Below are positions 48,331-62,872 of a stretch of 64,000 bases of DNA, one piece after another. Below the pieces are notes generated by a model. The model made no database searches. It was not told the origin of the DNA and saw nothing but the letters and a program-made list of their open reading frames with translations. The stretch lies in the NCBI GenBank assembly GCA_026874595.1, contig CM049316.1, positions 57,795,676 through 57,859,675 of the forward strand, in the 5' to 3' direction. The stretch is from Sipunculus nudus. Taxonomy: Eukaryota; Annelida; Sipuncula; Golfingiida; Sipunculidae. The position numbers were made by a program, and so were the translations under genes. The number at the start of each line of letters is the position of its first letter. Position 1 is the first letter of the stretch.

Positions 48331-51300
48331 GAATACGTCACAGTTCTCTGGTGACAATTATACAGCCCAACCTCCTCACAGTTTTAAAGGTCTCTACTAT
48401 AGAGGGGTTGCGCAGTATTTGATTCAGACAAATCCCAATACGGGTTTTGTATGATTTCAGAGAAAATAAGTAACAAAGTCGAAACATGAAAGACGGTCAA
48501 GGTTGTCAATATAGCAAAATCTGGTGTGCCTCCTTATTTTTACTGATATAATTTTGATTTATTCATGACTCTATTTAAGGATATAAACTACCGTTCCAGT
48601 GCTCATGCTATATCATACTTTCATAATGAGGCCGCGGTAATCTCCTGAGCGTTCATCAAGCTTCTACTAGGACGATACAGGTACAAAGGCCACCAATGTA
48701 TCTCCCAGCTTGAAAGTGTCCTCGGGAGTAGTTTTTAGTCTTATTCCCGTCCTCTTATCATTTCCTGATTTAGCAAAAATTTCAAAACCAGCCTGTAAAG
48801 TCGACGAGTAAACACTCTAAGATGGCGACCCGGGTCCAATCGCCGGCATAGTTGTGAGAGTGAGTTGCTTAGTAGGTTGTCTAAGGCTGGTGGGTTTTCT
48901 GCATTTCCTCCACAACCAAACGCTGCCACCTGAGCCATGGAGAGTGCTTGGATTAAGTATAATGAATCTTATTTATTACACAATTAAATCTCAATTCATT
49001 ACAGTTACTGGCTGGAAAAGGCTCTTTAGCTTCAACAGTTACCATATAATATGGGTAAATATCCTTCTTGATATTTTGACAATACACATTACGTTTGGGT
49101 CCATGATTCCTAATTTCTAGCATATTCATAGGAAAAATGAATGAAATCTTATGCTGAATATTAAGAATACAACACAAGTGGTTTTGATATTTGGCGGTCT
49201 CTAAGTTGAACACTTTGCTTTAATAGAGTATCGATTTTTTTTCTTCAATATCATAAGTTACCATGTCAAAATAAATGCCTTAAAATTCAAACAAGTCCTA
49301 GTGAATACTGTAGATAACCTCAAACCAAGTAACAATGACCTATATTCTCTAAGCTTTGTGATTGTAAACACCTTGACAGTAAAACTCTGAGTCTTAATCG
49401 CTGCTGCACTAACACTTTTGAAAGGGTCTGTAAGCTTATAAAGAATGACATTTTTCGATAATAAGTCTAAACATGGCTGTGAAATTTGCTGTGCATATTT
49501 AGCTTAGATAGATTTATCTTTTGAACTTGAGCCATCTATAATTTATATTTCTCGTACTGAGTACGTTTACGTAGAAATTTAGTTTATATTCAAGTGACAT
49601 TTTTAACTCTGCATTTATTTGTCTGACTTAAAAAAAAACTTATACTGATTTCTTCCGGCATATCCATTTCCTGGTTATCATTCAAAGCTTAAACATAATC
49701 AGACCAAATTGTATATATAAAAGGGAGTATAACTTTTCGTGTCCATTTCAAGTGACTGTATGTCTTCTTTTCACTCGAACTCGAACAACAATGATAACAG
49801 ATCCATATCCCAAGAGCAATTTTTATGCAAATTTCAGTGTACCACTGAAAAATATCAACAGCCATTTTCCAAAGAGCGCTATAGATTTGAAAGCTAAGCG
49901 CAGAAAGTTTTGGTAACCGCTTGACCTAGAAACTTTAGTGAAATAACTCCAGTTTGGATTAACAGATGGATTTTAAACTTGACATATATTGCCCACTCCT
50001 AAAGCAAGAACTCTTTTGATTTTGGTGTCACTAGGTCAAAGATCAAGGCCACAGGGCCCATCCATTGACTAATTAGTTTATGAATAAAAATTCCAGTTTG
50101 GGTAGACAGGTTGGCTTCAAACTGATCACAGAACCAATATTTTGAAAAAAAAAACTAACCTATTAGACAAATTCAGCTAATCATCGAGACCCATGGGTGC
50201 CCAGTTTACTATATGTGTTTGTATTTAATGGGAAATTCCAAGCAGTTAACTTGAATCTCTTTAATAATTACATCCCATAAATTGCGTATATTGTTTTATT
50301 TTCTTATATTCGGCGAATATATATTTTTCTTCAATAACAAAATAAAAAAAATATGCTTCAATACCTAGTAAAACAAAGTAATGATAATTATATGAACATA
50401 CCACGCCAAGATATTTTAATAAGGTGGTTTACATGTCCTCAGATAAGGGAAAAATTGATTGGCTAGAACTGGAATCCTGTTCCACCTAGACGCCCCCAAC
50501 AGAGGGATAATCGGGATTCAGCTATGAAGTGTGTATGTCTGTCACCTCTACTAATAATGTGGCCAAGGGTCAGTTTTTTTATTAGCTCTATAAAATACAA
50601 CACAATCACGGGCAGAAAAAAGAGAACTGAAAAAAAATACTAGAGAAAAAATTGTGTTTGATTGTTTTGTATTCAGGGGTACCTGAAAAATATAACTCAC
50701 TTACGATGTGACCAAAATATTGATATACTAATAAGAAACCCTGTTGTATCAAATAAGAGGGTGGCGTACTGATGATTCTCACATTTATTTTCACTAAGAA
50801 CTTACAGAGTTAAAAAAAAAGGTTTTCTTTTCCAAATATTTCCGCCAGATACATATTTTTAGGGGGCTACAACATGAAGTTAGTATTATTACAAACACCT
50901 GGCGGTAGATTCAATCATGTGAAAACAATCTAAATAGTTCAGCTGTGCGATGGCAGGTGGCACTATTCCGCCTTTCCGGGGTCTGTCCAGTTAAATTCCA
51001 CAGACACAAGGTGGCGCTCCGCAACCCCGTCTTTTGGTGGGCCTGTGGAAAATGAAACCGCCCAGTAGTCATTGTTAGTTCAAGTGTATAATTTGTGACA
51101 CTCACTCAGGTTAGACATAATGCAATTAATTAATTCATTGACACAGAACCGATAAGACGTGTAATAAGACATATCGGCTAGGTCAGTCTTTCCCTCGCAG
51201 ACTAAACATTTGCTTTATGGTATGCTTTACTGGATATAAACGTACACACACACACAAACAGAAATGACCCGACCAATATCATACCAAATAAATTCTTGCG

Positions 51301-51709
51301 GTATTTATTTTTAAATATCACAGACACTGTTTAAAGAAGCATGCCGATCAGACAAATTCGTGTGTACTTAACATAAAATGCAGATCAAAAACCCACACGT
51401 GCACATACACATTATATTCTTATACTCTTATTTCCCATTCTCCTTTTGTTAGTCCCGCGCCATACAGTCAATATAGGAGGAAATTAAGACTACTAAAATG
51501 GTCTACGTTCGTCCGTCTGGCGTTCCGTTAGTTCGTCCGTCCGTCCGTGATGTCCCTTCTTTTTTCCAATTATATCTAACACCACCATATATCGCTAAAA
51601 CCGTAATTTTTTTGCGAACTTTCTCATCACATGACTGATATTTATTAATACCCAATTTTCGCGATCTTTAATGATCCTTTCCATTTTCTCTGTAGATAAC
51701 TAAGGATCA

Positions 51710-51743
<34 letters not shown>

Positions 51744-51929
51744 AGTATGTCGGTATTTATGTATGGATATATTTGGCTGCCATTATAAGTAGCCACAATG
51801 CCAAGGTCTGAGTCCCCGCACCAGAACAAACCACACGCACATTCAACTGTAGACTGCCCCATAGCCCTCACCGCCCCCCAACCCCCACCCCCCCCCCCCC
51901 CCCCAACCCCAAGCGGGCTCTGTCTAACG

Positions 51930-52330
51930 GAATATGTTGTCGTCAAAGCCACTTTCTCCGCCTGCAGCAAACCTGCTCGCCACCATTACGGATTGACCGA
52001 AGGACTATTCAAAACCCGATGAACCGCACACCCGGTCGTTCCGTACTTACAGCTACAGTACAGAGACAGAACTCTCCAGATATATCTGGGATCTCAAAGA
52101 CCTACACCTGGATTACGAGGTGAAATGGAGCATTGCCCAGCGTGAAGCACCATATAAATGTCACACAAGGCATGTGGTTTAATGACTGCCTTTCTGAGAA
52201 AATGGTGATTTCAACTGCTGAATAAACGTCATGTTGAATAAACGATCAGAACTCGTATCCACCTTCCTCTATCGGACAACGTTCGGATTCGACAAAGTGT
52301 CTCATTCTTCCACTTGAGAGAGCCGAAAAA
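51930..52330 (+). pseudogene. Penelope-like element remnant, GIY-YIG endonuclease end
   Basis: The frames read YGLTEGLFKTR (about 51980-52015), then in shifted frames IWDLKDLHLDYEVKWSIAQ (about 52085-52143) and NKRSELVST (about 52233-52260). These are successive blocks of the C-terminal GIY-YIG endonuclease module of Penelope-like retroelements (YxGLTEGxFKxR, LSxYIWxLKD...W.I, LNKRSELV..C). Frameshifts and stops make it dead, and no reverse transcriptase part was seen. Confidence 0.6.
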
Positions 52331-52879
52331 AACACTTGAAACATGCGTGAGAAGCCCCCTTTGGCCCTTCTTTTAGGAATCTTTATAGTGCCCTCTCTCA
52401 CCTGCCCTTGTTGCCAACTGTTCCCTGTAATCTCAGGAGGCTAGGTCAAGGCCACACAGTGACACGTAATATTAAAGCCAACCACAAGTGAACCATCTGA
52501 ACTCTGCACTTTAATACAACGCCATAAAGTCTGACCCAAAATCAAACATACCAAATTGTGCTAAACCAAATACTGTTATTGAGCATCCTGCTATACCCGA
52601 TACCATATCTGGTGTAATTATTCCCACGTCAGTAATATGAGTGTGACCCACTGTTTGTTTAATGGCTGTCCCTTTCTGATACCGGCAACTCACTTTATTA
52701 AGATACTTAACTTCTGTTTTTGTGATTGCAGATTCAAATACATTTGGCCTGATGATTATTGTATTATCAAAATGCTGCATCAAACTTAAGGTTGGTCACA
52801 ACCATGTATATCCACACGACTCGAACGTGTATATTTATATAAACATGCGTGGTTTGGTTTAACTAAGGGCACCCAACGC

Positions 52880-52982
52880 TTTCCACAAGTTGAACAACAC
52901 GCGTTCAAGCCACGCAGCGTCGCTTGCCTTATATTCCAGAAGCTAAAGTACGCCTGAGCAAGGAAGTTTAAGAGTGTATTGG
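52880..52982 (+). other. Putative 5' noncoding exon of gene C
   Basis: Conserved with 24320-24408 upstream of gene B, it ends in GTATTGG|gtgagtaa. A TATA-like TATTTATATAAA lies at about 52830-52841, roughly 50 bases before the conserved block. The start coordinate is approximate. Confidence 0.5.
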
Positions 52983-55900
52983 GTGAGTAATAAATATACA
53001 TATTTATGTTCAAGCTGTTTAAATAACTAATACAGCCATATTGTTTTTCCTGTGTGTGTTATGGTAGTGCATTGAATCCGAGCATTCCATACGCCATTCC
53101 TGAGATAGTACGGTGCAATGTGTTACATGTTGTTAACGCCAGATTCGCATAGTTCAGCCATCGATGCATTTAGCAGGCTTGCCTGAGACCAAGATTGATA
53201 CTTCTGAGAAGCATTAATCAAATGAAGGTATACAGTCAGTGCCTAGTAGAACTCTCCTCACATAGCATACTTTATCTTACAAAATCTTGTTATTCATGTT
53301 TGTGTTATATTTGTGTATGAATTGGCAGAAATAGTTTAATAATGAGGCTGTGCAGAATACAGAAAACATGCAATCGGAAATCCCCCTGGGCGGCGAATCG
53401 GGTCAATCAACAACACGGACCAGAACATTCACACGTTCGGTGTATTTCTAAAGGTTTCTATTTGTATAATTTTCTGGCATATGATACGTTACCGTTATAT
53501 AAAATCTATATACACAACTCCATGTTGTGTAACTTCTTAACGTATCGGATCGATGGCTGTTTTCTCAGCTGAGAAGAGGGGTACCCGTAAGTATGAAGAT
53601 ACGAAATGAGAATATCATGAAATCAACATGTTACAATATCTCTTAGCTCAAGAATGACATAAAGTAGGCGTCTGGTAGATAAATCTAGGTTTCTTATTCC
53701 AACAAACTTGGTGGTAATATGTATAAATGTGTATCACCCGCGACCATTTTGAAATCCTAGATGTCCTGATTTTAATTACCGTTTTCATCAATTTCCACCT
53801 CACGTTTCTCCTAAAGCCTCGAAATAAATTAAACAAAACTACAAAGGATTATTTAATGTTGAATTAAAAATACATTTTGATACAAAGATAATATCTGTGA
53901 ATACACGGCATCTATATTGGGCTGGAATGTTTGAATTGAGTCGCGATAGAAGCAATATGTAGGAATGTACTGCAACGCTAACCTATCCTGTATTATTGGT
54001 ATCGTGATAAACACCAGTTAATCTTACAAATAGGCTACGAATGATAATGTAATGCAGAAAGAATACATTTGAACTAACAAACCAAACTGAAAGGCCGTCT
54101 CAATGAGTATTTTCCTGTATCGTGCAAATAGCATGCTATCGTCCAGTAACCTGTGCGAGCAACGTTTTGCATTCATGCGGTAAGATATTAAAAAAACACG
54201 CGGAGGGATTTAACAATATTTAACAGATTTAACAGTTAAAACATATTTTTTTCTCGTAAATGGCAATTTGTTGTTAGAAAGTGTACTTAAAACCTAAAGA
54301 TTGGTCTGGTTTATGTGAATTGACAGCGTATTTGTAAGAAAAAAGGCGTTTTCCTTATACGATGAAAATATCTGCATCCTCATAGCGCCGTACAGTGCGG
54401 TCCTCCATGTATGATCTCAAGGCAATTTATCACGCAGTATGATAGTCGTAGGCTCTCAATGTTGGAGGGCGGAATGGGTGCTACTGTTGATGTGTTCAAT
54501 GTGATGAATCCTGGAATTTGTAAATGAATAATGTTTTATTCAACCATTATGCAAAGTGTAATCATTTCTCATGCAACTGACAATCTGACCAAGTTTAATG
54601 TAAAAATAGATAGTTGTCCTGTCGATACTATCTCTATCTTGATTTATTTTCTAATTAGAACAGCGGATGTTCATTCGATTCTTTAAAAAAACAAGTTACT
54701 AAATATTCTTTAGCACTCATAATATTTGTGAACTACAACAATCATTACTTCCAAGAACATAGATTCCAGTATCTGTATATATTTACAAATGAAAATCTGG
54801 CAACTTAGCGTGCATCCATGCTGCCTTTGTTATTACTCCTTTTGTTGGACACACATAAAGAGAGAAAAATGCAACGTTTAGTCGAAGCAGCACTTGAGCA
54901 AATTGTATCTTCTCTGGTGAAATTTGGATTTCTTCATAGATTTCATGAAGGCTATCTCAAAATAATGATCAGAGTTCAATGTGGAAACTTTGCTCAATCA
55001 ACTCAATTGATGACATGGCCCTTGCTTGTCAGTAATCAGCCATCGTTCCTAGCCTTGCTTTCACCACAGTGGCGCTACATAACTAGGGCGCAGAGGATGA
55101 TTTGGAGAATCCTCTGACATTGGGGATGGCTGCTACGGTTTACACCTTGGATCTGTTCCAAAGGAGCTTTATTTTTCCCAAACTATGTGCATTCCATATC
55201 ATGTTCCAGTAAATTTATCAATAGCAAAAGGGACAGGAGCTGGAACTCCCTTCGAGTTTTTCAAAAGCAGTCACATAGCCTTGGTTCTTCATCATACGAC
55301 CAAAGGCTTTTACGTTTCCTGTATTCATAAAGGAAGCTGTCGGATCCTGTGAATGAGTGAAGAGCAGGCAGTGCTCTTGTGATCTGCTGATAAACCTCCG
55401 TGTGTTGTTGGAGTGAGACCAAAATTCACTTAAACAGATGAAGTGGGTTTATATATCCTATATCCTATATCCTATCTGCCCTGTGCCATGTATGCACTAA
55501 ATGTGATATAAACTCCGAGTGCCTACCTCTGCATGACGCCAAACAAGGTATGGGATTTCTTCAGAGTGGACAACTTCACAGGGATACAGACATTTTTTTG
55601 TAAAAAGTAAGTTGATGATCTTATAATACATCCTTGTTGGCATGCTGGGACTACTGATCAAATAGTAACCAGGTTTTAAGGAAGCCGCTCTCAATCCTTT
55701 GCTCACTTCTATTGGGAGCCTGTTGTTGTATATGGAGAGTTACCTCTACATGTAGAGTATGAGTAATTGAAGGAGAAATGTAGGTGTCGTAGACCAAATT
55801 TTCTTGAAGAGGCACATTGCAAAGCCTGACATGTATCATCTCGGCTATCTCATCATAGGTGTTTAAAAGATTAAGACTGTCGAAAAATGTATTCTGTTTG

Positions 55901-58900
55901 TGCGCCAATTCTTAAAGGTAATGTCCTAAAGAAGTCCAGTAAAGGTCTGATGTATTGTTCTATCCTTCAGCCAAAGCCTCAACCTCAAAGCCTCAAAGGT
56001 CCTTTTCTGTGTGGCCAATACGTTCAGTACCAATGAAAATCAATACTGCTTCATTCCACAGGAAGTAGAAAACAAAGGTGTGAGCAAAATTCTGGATGGT
56101 TAATTTGAAAATGCCACAAGGTTTGATAAACCGAATATTCGAACTTTGCACCCGCTGCTGTGAAGTTTACTCTCAGTATAGAAACGAAGCTATTCTAAAT
56201 ACAGCGCACAAGAAAATTATTAACCTTGGTTTTCACCTGCCCACTGACACTAGTGTCCATTTCATTAACACATATTGGTAGTATGAACTGATAAGGCATA
56301 GTTCCTATACTAGTTAGAGAAACACAGTTGAATATAAGGATCCCCAGCTGCCTAATGTAGATGCAATATTCATGCTCCACCGTTCGAGAATCTGTCAAAC
56401 AGCCTTGGTGAGATAGCCGCGATGATACTCATCAAGCTTTGCAGTATGTCTCCACAAGTAGATCTGATCTTTGACACCTACATCACAGTTAAAGATGTGA
56501 ACATAATCGATGAACAGCAGAAAACTACAAATACAGTGACAGGGTCGCTTCTGTGGATATAATTCAGTGATATTGGAACTGCCTGTGCTTTACGAATTCT
56601 TAGGGTCTACAGAGTGTAACCCCTTGGACGAATGATGAAGAACTAAGGGTTTGTGGACTTTTTTCAAATTCGGAGGTAGTACCACTGCTGTCCATTCTGC
56701 CCTTAGAAAAGTATACTTATGTATTATATGGAATGCAAAAGTTACGCAGCGTTAGTGATGTACAACATGCAATGTTCCAGCGCATGTATGCCGGGGAAAT
56801 CATAAGAAGCATTTGCAACAGTTCCAAGGTATAAACCCAAGCAGTTTTCCACCTTCAAAATGTTCTCCAGGAAAAGCCTCTATGTAACAGCTATGTAGCG
56901 TCAGTATGGAGACGTACAGTATAATAAAAGCCTGTGAATTCAAGGCAGAGAAACATGACTAATTACTTGAATTGATTGCATATAGTTTCCAAAGATACTA
57001 CATTGTAAGAGACAAGTTTCTCAAGTGATCAAACTGAATTCGAGGAAGATTGCTTCGACTAAGCGTTGAATATATCTACCCGAAAAACCAACGACAACAA
57101 CAGTTATAACAACGGCCAATGGGTACACGCCTAGGTACATTATTCTTACCAATTATCATGTGTGTATATTGCCTTTATGTTATTTTTCAGTAATTATTTT
57201 TTTTTTGGTTCACCAAGATTATAATATGAGTGCTTCAGAATGCTCGATTCCTTTTTTTCAAATCTGAAAGGACTAAAGAGAACATTCGCAGTTCTAATTA
57301 TAAAAATTATTTGGTCAGAATAGATCAATTACGGCAGGACAACTATGTACTTTACAATAACCCTTGTCAGATTGGCAATTGTTTTAACAATATTAAAGAT
57401 TACACTTTACATGATATTTAAAGAAAACTTTGTTCATTAATCACTTACATGGTGATATCATATTGAATGAAGTCCACATATCAACACACAAATGTGAGAT
57501 AACTGTGTCTTCCATGTGTGACCATGGCAAGTGTGTTTGCAGCTTATAATAAAGCACAGCGCACCTTTCTTATATGCATTGCTTTTTTATATACTGTATG
57601 TGTGTCATTATGAATTCCAAAATGAATTTAACAAATAATTTATTATTTGCATTTGTTGGCCCTAAACATGTCTGCATAGACAACAAAATCATGTTTCTTT
57701 GGCTCCTTAGAGGCACAAACTACTAAATGTTGATATAGAAAACAATGTTTGTTTAACTTAGTGTCTCTTATATATATTATAAATATATTTTCCTTACATT
57801 GAAATGTATTATTTAATCACCTTCAAATAATCAGTAATGGTTTTATGTTATTTTGAGACAGTTTTTTTGTTTTAGGCTGTAAGAGAAAGTAAAGGGGAAA
57901 ATTGATGAAAAGGTTATTAAAACATGAGTTTGATGGCAGCTCTCTTGGATTTCAAAATGGCCACCAGAGTTAAAAATTTATAAAAGGTACCACCAAGTTA
58001 TTTAGAATGAGAAACCCAGGTTTAGATACAAAAACTTGTTTCTATGTCATTTATGAACTGAAAAATCGACAAATTTAATTTCATGATATTTGCATTTCGC
58101 GACCTGCATTCTTAGAGGTATTCCCTTTTCCAGCTCTTTTAAGAGAAAATAGCTTTGGTTAATAAGAATTATAGATTCAAAATTCCGATATATTTTTCCT
58201 ATAAGAACAACCCATGAAACGCTTGCATTCAAAAACATAAATAAACTACCCCCAACTTACAAGTCTCATTTAATATTTGTATTATCTAAATTCAATGTTT
58301 AATCGGAAGTTACACGAAAAAGGCTAAGATGGCCTGCATGGGTATGCTACGTGCTTCCTTTGGGGAACAAGAAATTGTTTAAAAATGAGGACCTCACTTT
58401 TGGCCTTTGTGTTAAATTGTACATATATGTATCTTTTCATCTGGAGGAGGGGGGAGGGGAGGCTCAACGGGGCCTGGAATAAGAGTTTATAGAGTACAAT
58501 TAAATCATTGAAAAAAAACGGACTTCCAAGAAGGGATTAAAGGGAATCGGGCCAAGACGTTTCCAAACATTCAAGAAAATGCTTGAACAAAAGCGACCTG
58601 CATTCTTCTCAAATTCTGTAAGTTAGATTAAGTATATAGGCTTTAATCCGATGGGCCCAATGGGGCCCAAGCGGGCAAAGAGTTTCACATAAACAAATAA
58701 AAATCTTGCATATGTGGAAATTTCAGAGTGATTGGAAACCTTTGATAATAGTATGCTGGCCAAGCAGATTTTTAGGATTGATATTAATGATGCGGGACAA
58801 CGAATCCGTGGAAGAAATTACATAATAACTGATAGTTATTTGAAATGTGCTGACAGGGCCGGAAAGCCGTAGAAAGCTAACGGGCCATTCTGATTCGGGC

Positions 58901-60676
58901 CCGTAGTCTATTCCGTTGGTCTTTTTGAATATATTCCTTTACTATTTTATAAAGTAGATATACATATAATATATAATAATGTTATGATATAAATGTTAAT
59001 ATATTAATACCAAATATTGGTATCACATTTATGTTGTAAGAAAGTTGCTTTTTAAAGTGTTTCTTTCAATGGAAACATTATTGATGCGTGCTGAATATGA
59101 TCAGATCAGTTTTTCCTTTACGCATAGACTAAGACAAATAACCTTTCATGAATAAATGCAGCTTATTTTGTGGCCATGATATGAATGCGTTTTATAGATG
59201 TACATGCCATATATTTAACAAAAAGCAAATATATGCTTTATCTTTTTATTTTTAACTTTTCCTATATATGTTGGATGTACTTAGAAAGTAAACCTATTTA
59301 GCCCTAGAGATATTTGAACATATATTAATATGAAAGGAAACGAGTCTTTCACAGAAAACAGCAGTCATCGGTACCGCTTACTATGTTTATCTAACGCCTG
59401 TCCTTTTTGGCAAAAACATTACAGGTATCATGTGGCAAATAGATACATCTGTCTTCGCTTTGGCACAATGTTGGTACATTGTGATTTATCAGACAATAAT
59501 AGTAATAATCTATCAAATTGCTGTTCATGGCCCCGTAAATTTTATGCCTTACTTGTTTTTCAATTTGTTAGGCGTTGTGTAAACTACGTTTCTTGATAGC
59601 AGTAGCATATTTTTTGTGGGTAACCTCTTGTACCTTGCTTCCTCTATAGGCTATAGTCATGCCTGCTTCAATAGCTATGATAACAATATCAGTTGTTTTT
59701 TAAACTTTGTTTATTGAACAATTAGGCCTAATCTGTCATGTGTATCAAGTTTTGGTCTATGTGAATATTTTAACTGAAGGACAATATACAGTAAACTATT
59801 ATAGTACAAATAGCTTTCATCATTCTCATACACGATATGTTTCGTGCATTCTTGTGAATTAATAAAGTCTCATCGATGACATAGAGTTTATCTTGGCGAA
59901 GAATGTATATGCATTAGAACATACTAAACACAGTCTCAAATGCAGAAAAAAAGTCAAGCATCCCTGTGAACCCCTCGCTTAAAGTCCATTGACCATTGAG
60001 GCATTAAAACGTAATTGAAATTGACTGACGTTTCCGATGGTCTTGTTGAATACTTGCGGTTATATAATGAGATTCTGCAAATCTAGAAATGAGCAATTAT
60101 ACATTGTGGCTGAGGCTTTAAAATTTGAACGGAATTTATCTTTATTTAATCAGCTGACTCAGGGAATTGATGGCTGACGTGTGACATTCCTCCATATAAT
60201 AATCTGTCACGACCGGTAAATACATTATATGGTACTTTTCTATAAACAACTCAATCAGGGAAACACATAATATCACGGTGTACACAATGCTATATATAGC
60301 TTTTTGAAGGAAACCCCCTTTTTGTTGATTTGTTTAAACTAATTAACTGTTCCCAGGGATTACAGCACCATCATTTAAGCAAATAAAGAATGCTGCAGCC
60401 AAAAAAAATCTATAGGCATATATGAGGAAATACAAACTGTTTGAGCTTATTAGTCAACGAAACGATCAGAGGTGCGTTTAAGCCAAACGGCTGTATTTCT
60501 TTTCATTAGGTATATAGTAACCATAGGTATAAAGATTCGAGTCACCGGATATACTACCATCAATGCTTCCTGCAGGTGCTGACACAGGTTAAACTACTAA
60601 TATTTGCTTAAAGTGGTATGAGTAAGGTCTGTTAACGTACGGTTTGACATTGCGATTTCCTTCATTTTTATTCCAG
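52983..60676. other. Gene C intron 1 (7.7 kb)
   Basis: The right end (about 59990-60676) aligns with gene B intron 1. The left-centre holds a decayed minus-strand element (about 55060-55910). The stretch 57200-59950 shows AT-rich DNA without recognisable genes. Short frames (54818-55117, 57230-57421, 59330-59596) have no family resemblance. Confidence 0.5.
55060..55910 (-). pseudogene. Decayed transposon ORF with ALPALHSFTGSD motif
   Basis: On the minus strand near 55400-55230 the frames read ALPALHSFTGSD, then after a frameshift GNVKAFGRMMKNQGYVTAFE. This resembles the LPxLHxFTGxDxTSxFxxxGKxKAxxxL...F motif of an uncharacterised repetitive protein common in marine invertebrate genomes. Upstream (55908-55497) two overlapping minus frames may be the same coding sequence broken by a shift. 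The element's ends were not found; similar sequence may extend to about 57000. Confidence 0.4.
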
Positions 60677-60778
60677 ATATTCCCGCGTTAACGTGAAGCT
60701 GTAGACCATGCCCCGACGTACTCGCTCCAGCGGCGCAGACACCCGCGTAGCACCAAAAAGAAGACGCATTGCCTCCTC
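60677..60778 (+). CDS. Gene C exon 2 with start codon
   Basis: The exon starts after TTCCAG (60677); coding begins at ATG 60708 and ends GCCTCCTC|gtaagt. The basic cluster PKRRR could act as a nuclear or membrane-targeting signal, which is only inference. The B counterpart lacks the ATG and about 46 bases. Confidence 0.75.
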
Positions 60779-62806
60779 GTAAGTAAATGCTCTTAATGTT
60801 GGTTATAAGAGGGAGTCAATGCAGGGGTGTAGGTGTATATACCCCCCCCCCCCCCATATTTAGCAAGGGGGTTGGGGGTGGCCAATGTTTTCATCCCCGC
60901 TGATATGCACAGAAAAATAATTATACTCTCCAAATGAAAAAATATTAATTATTAGTATTATGGTCTTTGGCTCCATTTCTGAGTTTATTATACAACTTGA
61001 CCTGGTTTAGAATTAAGATATACTGCAATCATAAAACCTTATTCTTTAAATCCAATAATAAATTATAATATGTTTGAAATGTGCCACACAGACGATATAT
61101 ATGTCTTTATAAAAGATGTCCCAACTTTAATTACCTCCCACTCCAGCGAGTCCCCCCCCCCCCCCCCCCCGGAAGATAAATTGACGCCGCTATTGGTTAT
61201 CTCATCATAATGACAATTCCTAAATGTATAGCCAACCATGCGGATAACATTTTACAATTTTTGCAAAAGGAAAAACTGGTCAAGCTGTTTTATTTGATTT
61301 ATGACGATTTTTTCTATTATGGTTATATCGTACATAACAGAAGTCATTTTTTGTCGTTACTTAAATTAACAAAAAGCTTTGAGTTTTCAACACACAAAGA
61401 AATAAATTCAGCTGTAAAGAACATTGCATCTTTTCATATGAGCCAAAGTTTAATTAAAGGTATCTGAATATGTCAGTTTATCAAGCTGGATTGTGATTTT
61501 ATAAGATCTGTGTGTTACGCAGCGGCACATTTAACCACCGCCTGAATTAACTGTTTTTGCAGGTAATTTTAGTTTCAATTTTTGTGACATATTTAGTGTG
61601 AACACTTTATACACAGCGTGTGGGCGTGTGCCCTGATCGCGAGTTCAGATAATATAAAGCCAGAGCCGGCGTGATTTGAATACAAGAGGTACGTTACCAT
61701 AACTCAAATACGCTTCGTGAGTTGCATGTAACTGATAACCCTACTTGAAAATAACCTTCGCCAAAACATAAATCTCGTCCGATGTTAGCACACCTTGAGC
61801 CTGTACATAAGTGTTGTGTAATACGTTACTTAATTAAATATCTAATTCTAAATATGATAACTTCAGGATTTCCTTTCTCCACATTATGAATATATTTCGT
61901 TTCATGCAAGATTTCTCTGCCTGAATACTTGCATTTCGTCACAATACAAACCTCTTTACGACACACACACATCTATATACAGACATACATTATAAGGCGA
62001 ATGTAGAATCAGCTGTGAATATCTGTGTCATTGGTCGATAGGAGAAGGCTTTATAGTCCTGCCCTTCCAACCATACTTGTAGATGTTTAACAGGTTAAAC
62101 ACGGCAAGGTAAATGTCAACAAATGTGGGTCTCCTTTTTTTCATTTATATACCGTAGACCTGTATTAACCTAAAGAAATGTAAACAGGGAGTTCTTTATG
62201 TATGAGGTGACTGCGGTGAGCGAGTCTCGAACAAATAGGCCGCGTGTTGCGTATCGTTGTTATCGGATTGCGGGTCTAGTCGAATTTTGTCCCACACAGA
62301 CACCGGAAACCATACCTAGTCTTTTGAAACCTTAACGTCGTCAAATATAAAGTAAAATTGTTAAATGTTATTTTTTTCTCCAAGGGTTATTGATATTTTC
62401 TACAGCTATCTGGATAACCGACTGATTTGAGGTAATTATCATCTGCATGTCTACAATCAAAAGATTTTAGTTTGCGGCCTTCGCGGCATCAAACATTTCA
62501 GTATCTTTCGACTAATACTATGTGGAGCAGAGGCACCCTTTTTAAAAAGGTATTTTTAGGAGGCTTCAACTGCATCGGTTCGGAACAATAAATTAAATAA
62601 ACACCATAACGCTGTCCACAAATATAAGTTTTTTAATAAAAAATGAATAAATTTTAGTTTCTTCAACAGTTGCAGTTGAACAATTTAAGAATGCCATAAA
62701 ATTGTCTGCAGAGATATACGGACCAAGCATCAGATATACCATTGTTCATGTTTTCTTAATGTCAATCACCTTCATTTTAATTTCATAACATTAATAATTT
62801 ACCTTC

Positions 62807-62872
<66 letters not shown>

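Larger units (their letters stand above)
46383..52879. other. Intergenic DNA between genes B and C
   Basis: About 48385-50520 and 50525-51680 align with the region downstream of A. The insertions are the inverted repeat array (about 47200-48330) and the Penelope-like remnant (51930-52330). (TA)n at about 51713-51740, poly-C at 51888-51904 and (TCCG)n near 51519-51548 are also present. No gene is seen. Confidence 0.55.

Noticed and set aside
54818-55117. 99-codon plus-strand frame with Leu-rich start resembling a signal peptide
   Set aside because: It overlaps a decayed minus-strand element and has no supporting family or splice context.
61210-61467. 85-codon plus-strand frame in gene C intron 2
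   Set aside because: AT-rich, no family resemblance, and inside a clear intron.
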